Below are positions 8,010 to 13,523 of a stretch of DNA of 13,523 nucleotides, piece by piece. A program made the translations under genes and the position numbers. The DNA comes from Pullibacteroides sp964436335 (GTDB taxonomy: Bacteria; Bacteroidota; Bacteroidia; Bacteroidales; P3), in assembly GCA_964436335.1 (NCBI GenBank), contig CAYTCD010000048.1, positions 1 through 13,523 of the forward strand, written 5' to 3'. A model generated the notes under the pieces. The model worked only from the letters and a program-made list of their open reading frames with translations. It made no database searches and was not told the origin of the DNA. Position 1 is the first letter of the stretch; the number at the start of each line of letters is the position of its first letter.

Positions 8010-10288
8010 AAAAGAAAGCCTCCGATACCGATTTCCGGCCTTATCGCAGAATCCTGTGGATTATCTTCGGTTTTTGCATCCTTGCCGTATTCCTGCTCTT
8101 TGCCTGTATCAACTGGGGTATTTTCGGTTTCATGCCCTCTTTTGAGGACTTGGAAAATCCCACCAGTTATCAAGCTTCGGAAATCATTTCTTCCGATCAG
8201 CAGATTCTGGGTTCCTACTATATCGAGAACCGCACCAATGTGGAATACAGCGAACTTTCACCCTTTTTGGTGCAGGCCCTGATTGCCACCGAAGACAGTC
8301 GTTTTTTCCAACACAGCGGTATTGACCTGCGTTCCTTAGGGCGAGTTTTCTTCAAGTCCATCCTGCGCGGCGACCGCAGCGGCGGCGGGGGCAGTACCAT
8401 TACCCAACAACTTGCTAAAAACCTCTTTCCCCGTAAGGAATTGTCAAAGGCGGGATTGGCTGTACGCAAACTCAAGGAATGGGTTATTGCAGCCCAACTG
8501 GAACGAAACTACACCCAAGACTAAATCATCGCCATGTATTTCAACACGGTTGATTTCGGGAACAACGCCTACGGCATCAAGACTGCATCCACCACTTATT
8601 TCGGCAAACGTCCTTCCGAGCTGGAAGTAGATGAAGCGGCCATTCTGGTGGGCATGCTAAAAGCCACATCCTACTATAACCCCGTGCGCAATCCCGAAAA
8701 TGCCCGGAACCGGCGCAATGTGGTATTTGGACAAATGCAGAAAGCCGGCTTCATCACCCAAGACCAATACCGGGAATTGGCTGAAACGCCGCTTGATATG
8801 TCGCGCTTTGTCCGGCAGACCCATGAGGAAGGCTTAGCCACCTATTTTCGGGAATACCTGCGGCAATGGATGACCGACTGGTGCCGGACGCACAAAAAAG
8901 CCGACGGAAAACCCTACGACCTGTACCGGGACGGACTGCGTATCTATACCACCATCAACTCCCGCTTGCAGGCACATGCCGAAGATGCCGTGGCTGAATG
9001 GATCGGCGGCACCTTGCAGAACGATTTTTACAAAGATGTAAAAGGCACGAGCCGCTATGCACCCTTTTCTTCCGACCTTACCAAAAATGAGGTGAATAAA
9101 TTCATGGAACAGGCCATGAAGAACTCCGACCGTTACCGTGCCATGAAGAAAACCGGAGCTTCGGATGAAGAAATCCGCAAAGCCTTTCACGAAAAAGTGG
9201 CGATGAAAGTGTTCAGCTGGCAAGGCGGTGAAAAAGACACCGTAATGAGTCCTTGGGATTCGCTGTGGTATCACAAGTGGTTCCTGCATTGCGGCCTTAT
9301 GTCGGTGGAACCGCAAACGGGCTATGTACGTGCCTACGTGGGTGATATCAGTTACAAGTACTTCAAATACGACAATGTTTCGCAGGGCCGCCGTCAGGTT
9401 GGTTCCACATTCAAGCCTTTTGTATATACGCTCGCCATGCAGGAGGGCGAATTCCTGCCCTGCACGCAGGTTCCCAACGTACCGGTATGCATTCCGCTTT
9501 TCGACGGAACAGAGTGGTGTCCCACCAATTCCTCCAAAAACAAGGAGGGCGAGATGGTGAGCCTCCGTTGGGCTTTGGCAAATTCGGTAAACTTTATTTC
9601 CGCCTATCTCATCAAGCGTTTTCCGCCTGAAGCTGTAATCGATCTGGCACGCCGCATGGGTATCACCGCCCCGATGGAAGCCGTTCCCTCCATTTGTCTG
9701 GGCACAATGGATATCTCTGTAAAGGAAATGACCAGTGCCATGTCCACTTTCGCCAATCAAGGCATCCATATCGAACCGGTGTTTGTAACCCGTATCGAAG
9801 ATAAACACGGCATCGTAATCGAAAACTTCACTCCCCGGCACGAAGAGGCCATGAGCGCGAAAACCGCCTATCTGATGTTGGATCTGATGCGGGGTGTGGT
9901 GGACGAAGGCAGTGCCGGACGTCTGCGCTGGCGTTACGGGCTCAAACAGGCCATCGCCGGCAAAACCGGCACAACGCAGAATCATTCAGACGCATGGTTC
10001 ATGGGCATCACCCCCACGCTGACCACCGGAATATGGGTAGGAGGAGAGTTGCGTTCCATCCACTTCAACAGCATGCGGTTGGGCCAGGGAGCCAACGCGG
10101 CCCTACCCGTATGGGGGATCTACATGAAAAAAGTGTACGAAGATTCTGTGCTGAATTTTCCGCAAGACGATTTTGAACAGCCCGAAGGTATCAATATCGA
10201 TCTGAAATGCCACGATGAGCAACGGGAAGACCGCCCGCAACGCCCGCAGTTCCCTTCTGGAGAGGAACACCTCAACAGTCTGATGTAA
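8006..10288 (+). pseudogene. Class A penicillin-binding protein (PBP1A type), interrupted by an in-frame stop codon
   Basis: A bifunctional peptidoglycan synthase, 761 codons including an internal TAA at codon 173 (8522-8524). A transmembrane anchor lies at ~16-40. The GT51 transglycosylase domain shows motif 1 ATEDSRFFQHSG (catalytic E96), motif 2 GGSTITQQLAKN (129-139) and motif 3 RKLKE (E158). Motif 4 is split by the stop: YTQD, stop, IIAMYFNTVDFG. Homologues usually have Glu or a similar residue there, so a single GAA-to-TAA change would explain it. The transpeptidase domain is intact: STFK with the nucleophile at ~467, SVN at ~527, KTG at ~653. Both halves are in one frame, so no indel is involved. 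Either this is a sequence or assembly error in a working gene or a real nonsense mutation. The downstream ATG at 8534 could not yield a membrane-anchored protein. It overlaps gldH by ATGA. Confidence 0.88.
8522..8524 (+). other. In-frame TAA inside the PBP1A transglycosylase domain
   Basis: The codon series around this site reads ACC CAA GAC TAA ATC ATC GCC ATG. The conserved protein sequence resumes immediately after the stop in the same frame. TAA also ends three other frames here (the patatin/Omp85 gene, ricT and PBP1A itself), so stop reassignment is not a good explanation. Confidence 0.95.
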
Positions 10289-10304
10289 AGCGATTGCCTA
10301 TTTC

Positions 10305-12771
10305 CTATTCCTGATAATAGACCCGTTTGACCCGTTGGGAAATGCCGGTCAGAACCTCGTAAGGAATGGTGTCGAGTGTGTCGGCAAGTATGGAGATGGG
10401 GTTCTGCGGGCCGAAAACAATCACTTCGTCTTTTTCNNNNNNNNNNACAGATGCTACCGATGATAGGCACCCGTTTTCCTTTGACCCATACCTTGCCTTT
10501 TCCATTGCCCAAATGCCGGTTCAAGCCATCGGCATACCCAATGCCGATAACGCCCACCTTGGTTTCGCGTTCGGCCACAAAACGCCGTCCATAGCCTACC
10601 GCATCGCCGGCCGGAATGGTACGGATCTGGGAAATTACCGTTTTGAGAGTACTCACCGTTTCCAGATGTGCCTGCATCTTTTCGTCGGTTCCCACACCGT
10701 AAAGCCCTATGCCAAGACGCACCATATCGAAACGGTATTCGGGAAAACGGAAAATCCCCGCCGTATTGAGACAGTGCCGCAGTACCTTGTAAGGAAAGGC
10801 CTCCGTTACTTTTTGACTCAGACGTTTGTAGGTCTGCAACTGTTGCAGGGTGTAGGTGTCCATCTCGGGCATATCTGCCGTAGCCAGATGCGTAAAGACC
10901 GAATTGAGGCGACAACGCGGTTCTTTCTGCAGGGCGGCCAACATGATCTCAAGATCCTTTTCTTCAATCCCCATCCGATGCATGCCTGTATCCAATGCCA
11001 GATGAATGCCCACGCTTGCCTTTTCCGTTATGCCCATCCGATTCATATACGTCTGCAAGGTTTCAAAAATACGGTGGCTGTATATCACCGGTTCCACACC
11101 GTAACGGATAACAGTTTCCATACCCTCGTCTTCGGGATTCATGCACATCACAGGCAGACGGATACCGTTGTTGCGCAACGAAACGGCCTCGTCCGGATAG
11201 GCTACGGCCACGTAATCCACATGGTTGTATTCCAAGATATCGGCGATTTCATGACTGCCGCTGCCATACGAAAAGGCCTTGCCCATCACCATCATCTTGG
11301 TGGAGGGTTCCATCAATCCTTTAAAATAGTTAAGGTTGTGCACCAAAGCCGTAAGGTTCACCTCCAGCACCGTTTCGTGCACCTTTTGCTGTAGGCGTGC
11401 CCCGATCTTCTCGAACTGAAATGCACGCGCCCCTTTGAGCAACACCGCCTTGCCGTAATAATCCCGCAAGTTGAACGAAGCCAGAAAAGCATCCGTATCG
11501 GGATAAAAACGAACTTCAAGGCCGGCGAAACAGGCTTTCTGCCGCATCATAGACGGACCGATGCAGACGGTTTCTTCCGTTTGCTGACGGCGGAGGATAT
11601 CCGCCACATCTTGGTACAGCCCCTTTTCATCGCGTCCCGATTCTGGGATATCCGACAATATCACGCATTTGGGACGATGACGGTGATGACGGTAGAGAAA
11701 TTCGAGCGCCATGCATACCGAGTTGTAATCGGAATTGTAAACATCGTTGATGATGTAGCTCCCGCCTATTCCCTCCTTCATCTCCATACGCATCTCCACC
11801 ACAGGCAAGGTTTTCATGCGGCGGGCTATTTCTGTGTTTTCGTAACCCGACACCAACATGAACAACCAACAGAGCATAGCGTTTTCGATGGAGGCGCGGT
11901 CAGAAAAAGGTATCCCTATCTGTATCTCCGCTTCTCCGTAACGGGCTTTCAAAATGGTACCCTCCGGAACATCGGGGCTTTCCAAAAGTTGCAGTTCGGC
12001 CGGTGTCTTTTCCGAAAAAGACCATGTATGGCATGAAATACCTGTCAGATCCTTATCCTTAGCCAAACCTTCGGCTATTTCCGTATAATCGGCACAATAG
12101 ATGATCTGACGGGCATAACGGAACAGTTTCAATTTTTCGTTTATCTTGGTCTGTCTGTCGGGAAAACCGGCATCGTGCGCCGGCCCTATATTGGTGAATA
12201 TTCCGACAGTGGGGCGCATCGCATAGGCAAGACGCTCCATTTCGCCCTGCCGGGAAATACCCGCTTCGAACACACCGATATCATATCGGTCTTGTATCTG
12301 CAACACCGAAAGGGGAACCCCCAGTTGCGAGTTGTAACTTTGAGGCGAACGCACCACATGTTTATCGAACCCCAGCAGGTAAGACAGCCATTCCTTCACC
12401 ACCGTCTTGCCGTTGCTGCCGGTAATGCCCACCACCGGTCCTGTAAAACTTTGGCGACGATATAAAGCCAACTGTTGCAAGGCTTGCAGGGTATCTTCCA
12501 CTTCGATAAAGACGGCATCCTCCGGCAGAACATCGGGACGGCGGGAAACCAGAAATGCCCGCACACCCGATTCGTACATGTCTCCTATATATCGATGCCC
12601 ATCGTCCTTTCGGGTAACAAGCGCCACAAAAAGGCTGTTCCGTGACGGTTCAGGGCTGCGGCTGTCGGTCAGGACCCGTTCCACAAAATCCTTGTCCGCC
12701 GCGGGCGTTCCATAAACACGGCCACCAACCAACCCTGCCAATGTTTCGAGTGAGATACGCGTTGTTTTCAT
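10305..12771 (-). CDS. Bifunctional UDP-MurNAc-tripeptide:D-Ala-D-Ala ligase / alanine racemase, with an assembly gap
   Basis: A fusion of MurF (adds D-Ala-D-Ala to UDP-MurNAc-tripeptide) and alanine racemase (makes D-Ala), as is common in Bacteroidetes. The start is the ATG at 12771 (MKTTRISLETLAGLVGG); the open frame runs further upstream but overlaps the PdxA-like gene. The MurF half spans ~1-460: P-loop GITGSNGKT (115-123), YNSQLGVPLS, EAGISRQGEMERL, INDVYNSDYNS. The racemase half runs from ~468: PLP lysine K498 in MVMGKAFSYGSGS, and catalytic Tyr746 in GIGYADG. The frame is clean to Cys775 (VPIIGSIC), then meets 10 N, then resumes at EKDEVIVFG and ends VKRVYYQE with TAG at 10305. Family comparison suggests about 14 residues are missing, including the MDxxxxD substrate-binding segment. 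The full protein would be ~832 residues. It lies 22 bp downstream of the PdxA-like gene. Confidence 0.92.
10437..10446. other. Assembly gap of 10 N in the alanine racemase domain
   Basis: A run of exactly ten N, the usual placeholder length rather than a measured one. On the minus strand the preceding codon is TGT (Cys775 of MurF-Alr) and the next is GAA, so both sides end on codon boundaries. The true missing length must be a multiple of 3 if the gene is intact, and alignment from memory to Bacteroidetes racemases suggests about 42 nt. Any translation through the N run as written is wrong beyond it. Confidence 0.97.
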
Positions 12772-12793
12772 CTTGGGGTGCTGATACTTTCTA

Positions 12794-13523
12794 TCAATTG
12801 TCGTAGAACGATGCCCTACGTGAGGAAGAATGCTGATAACCCAAAGGATTTTCGGTAAGTTTCCTGTATTGCTGCCGCGCTGCATCCATGTCGATGGCCC
12901 GGCATACGGTACGGAAAAGGCTACGGAAGGCGCTTTCGGTATCGAAATTATCCCATACCGGTTCAAGATGGATCACGGGAGAGGATGCCGTATAATAGCA
13001 GCATTCCTCCTTGGGGCATGTATCGAAAACCATTTCGGCCTGTTCCCGATACATGCAGAGCACGGCATCGAAAGAATAACGGTCTGTCTCCTTAAAGAAA
13101 CGCTGTGCCGGATAGGGTCCGAACACAGGGATTCCCTGTTCAAAAAGACGGTTCACAAGCGGTTTGAGCGTTTGTTCATCGGCCCCAGAGGGAGTATCCG
13201 ACCGCAAATCCCTGTTCATGCCCAACACGGCGATACGGGGCGTGGTAAGGCTGAAATCGGACTTAAGGGCCGCATACAGATCCATGATACGCTGTTCCAC
13301 ACGCTGGGCAGACAGATAAGCTTCCGCATCCTCCCTTTTTACGGAGGTAAGGAAACTGAGCCGCATGGCACGGGTGAGCAACAGGCGGAACGGATTGCCG
13401 CCAAAGGAAGAAGCCACCGTCATCGCCTGATTCTTAAATTCCGGATACCGTTCCCTAAGTTTTTCTTCCGATACCGGCAAGGAAACCAAAGCACGCACGT
13501 GTCCTTCGGCCATATGCGCAACA
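12794..13523 (-). CDS. PdxA-like protein lacking the metal-binding histidines (5' end off window)
   Basis: The C-terminal two thirds of a protein related to 4-hydroxythreonine-4-phosphate dehydrogenase (PdxA, pyridoxal phosphate synthesis). The frame is open to the right edge (VAHMAEGH), so the ATG at 13513 is probably internal. About 120 N-terminal residues are missing relative to the ~360-residue family. Family-like blocks, numbered from that Met: TPRIAVLGMN (91-100), GIPVFGPYPAQRFF (127-140), SFDAVLCMYREQ (147-158), and a C-terminal ENPLGYQ. The catalytic signatures are altered: GHTE aligns to NQAM, TTH to TRA, NPHAGE to NRDLRS, YHDQ to YREQ, and the HGTA segment is absent. All three metal-ligand histidines are therefore replaced and it is unlikely to be an active PdxA. 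The frame is uninterrupted over 730 bp, which argues against a decaying gene. It is cotranscribed with murF-alr. True function unknown. Confidence 0.75.
   Translation of the reverse strand, partial: VAHMAEGHVRALVSLPVSEEKLRERYPEFKNQAMTVASSFGGNPFRLLLTRAMRLSFLTSVKREDAEAYLSAQRVEQRIMDLYAALKSDFSLTTPRIAVLGMNRDLRSDTPSGADEQTLKPLVNRLFEQGIPVFGPYPAQRFFKETDRYSFDAVLCMYREQAEMVFDTCPKEECCYYTASSPVIHLEPVWDNFDTESAFRSLFRTVCRAIDMDAARQQYRKLTENPLGYQHSSSRRASFYDN

Noticed and set aside
8506..8540. Stop-codon recoding (selenocysteine or readthrough) at the PBP TAA
   Set aside because: TAA is not a selenocysteine codon, other genes here end with TAA, and I see no stem-loop designed for readthrough.
8834..9985. 383-codon open frame on the minus strand
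   Set aside because: It lies wholly antisense to the PBP transpeptidase region, which has clear SxxK, SxN and KTG motifs. The antisense translation resembles no family.
8534..10288. Independent 584-residue PBP gene starting at the ATG after the TAA
   Set aside because: The start lies in the middle of GT51 motif 4, and the product would lack the membrane anchor and the transglycosylase catalytic residues. It is the second part of one interrupted gene.
10120..12966. Single 948-residue minus-strand ORF
   Set aside because: It starts 65 codons too early, inside the PdxA-like gene. After the N run it leaves the racemase frame and reads antisense to the PBP gene. The real gene is 10305-12771.

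Overview
The window looks like a draft or metagenome-derived chromosome fragment from a Bacteroidota bacterium, most likely of the Bacteroidales. The evidence is a TonB-dependent receptor paired with a DUF4249 lipoprotein, a fused MurF-alanine racemase, a gldH gene, the gene order holB-ricT-gldH-PBP1A, and promoter-like boxes of the Bacteroidetes type (TTG or TTTG, then TAnnTTTG). I see no tRNA, rRNA, CRISPR array, insertion sequence or phage gene. Nearly all of the sequence is coding.

Layout. (1) Positions 1-1361 (+) hold the 3' part of a patatin/Omp85-type outer-membrane protein, cut by the left edge. (2) Positions 1358-4675 (-) hold a two-gene unit: a TonB-dependent receptor followed 3 bp later by a DUF4249 lipoprotein, probably an outer-membrane uptake pair. 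(3) Positions 4676-4884 form a divergent promoter region with one promoter-like element per direction. (4) Positions 4885-10288 (+) hold a tight run of four genes: DNA polymerase III delta' (holB), a RicT/YaaT-type PSP1 protein, the lipoprotein GldH, and a class A penicillin-binding protein. (5) Positions 10305-13523 (-) run towards the previous block: a PdxA-like gene cut by the right edge, then a bifunctional murF-alr gene. Block 4 therefore combines replication, an Fe-S regulatory protein, an envelope lipoprotein and peptidoglycan polymerisation. Block 5 supplies D-alanine and UDP-MurNAc-pentapeptide for the same wall.

Three points need care. The PBP1A frame is interrupted by a TAA at 8522-8524, inside the transglycosylase domain. 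A run of exactly 10 N at 10437-10446 sits in the alanine racemase domain; the codons on either side are intact, but 10 is not a multiple of 3, so a naive translation runs out of frame and overlaps the PBP gene. The PdxA-like protein has an open frame but lacks the histidines that bind metal in true PdxA, which makes it the most unusual protein here. I found no convincing wholly new multi-gene system.
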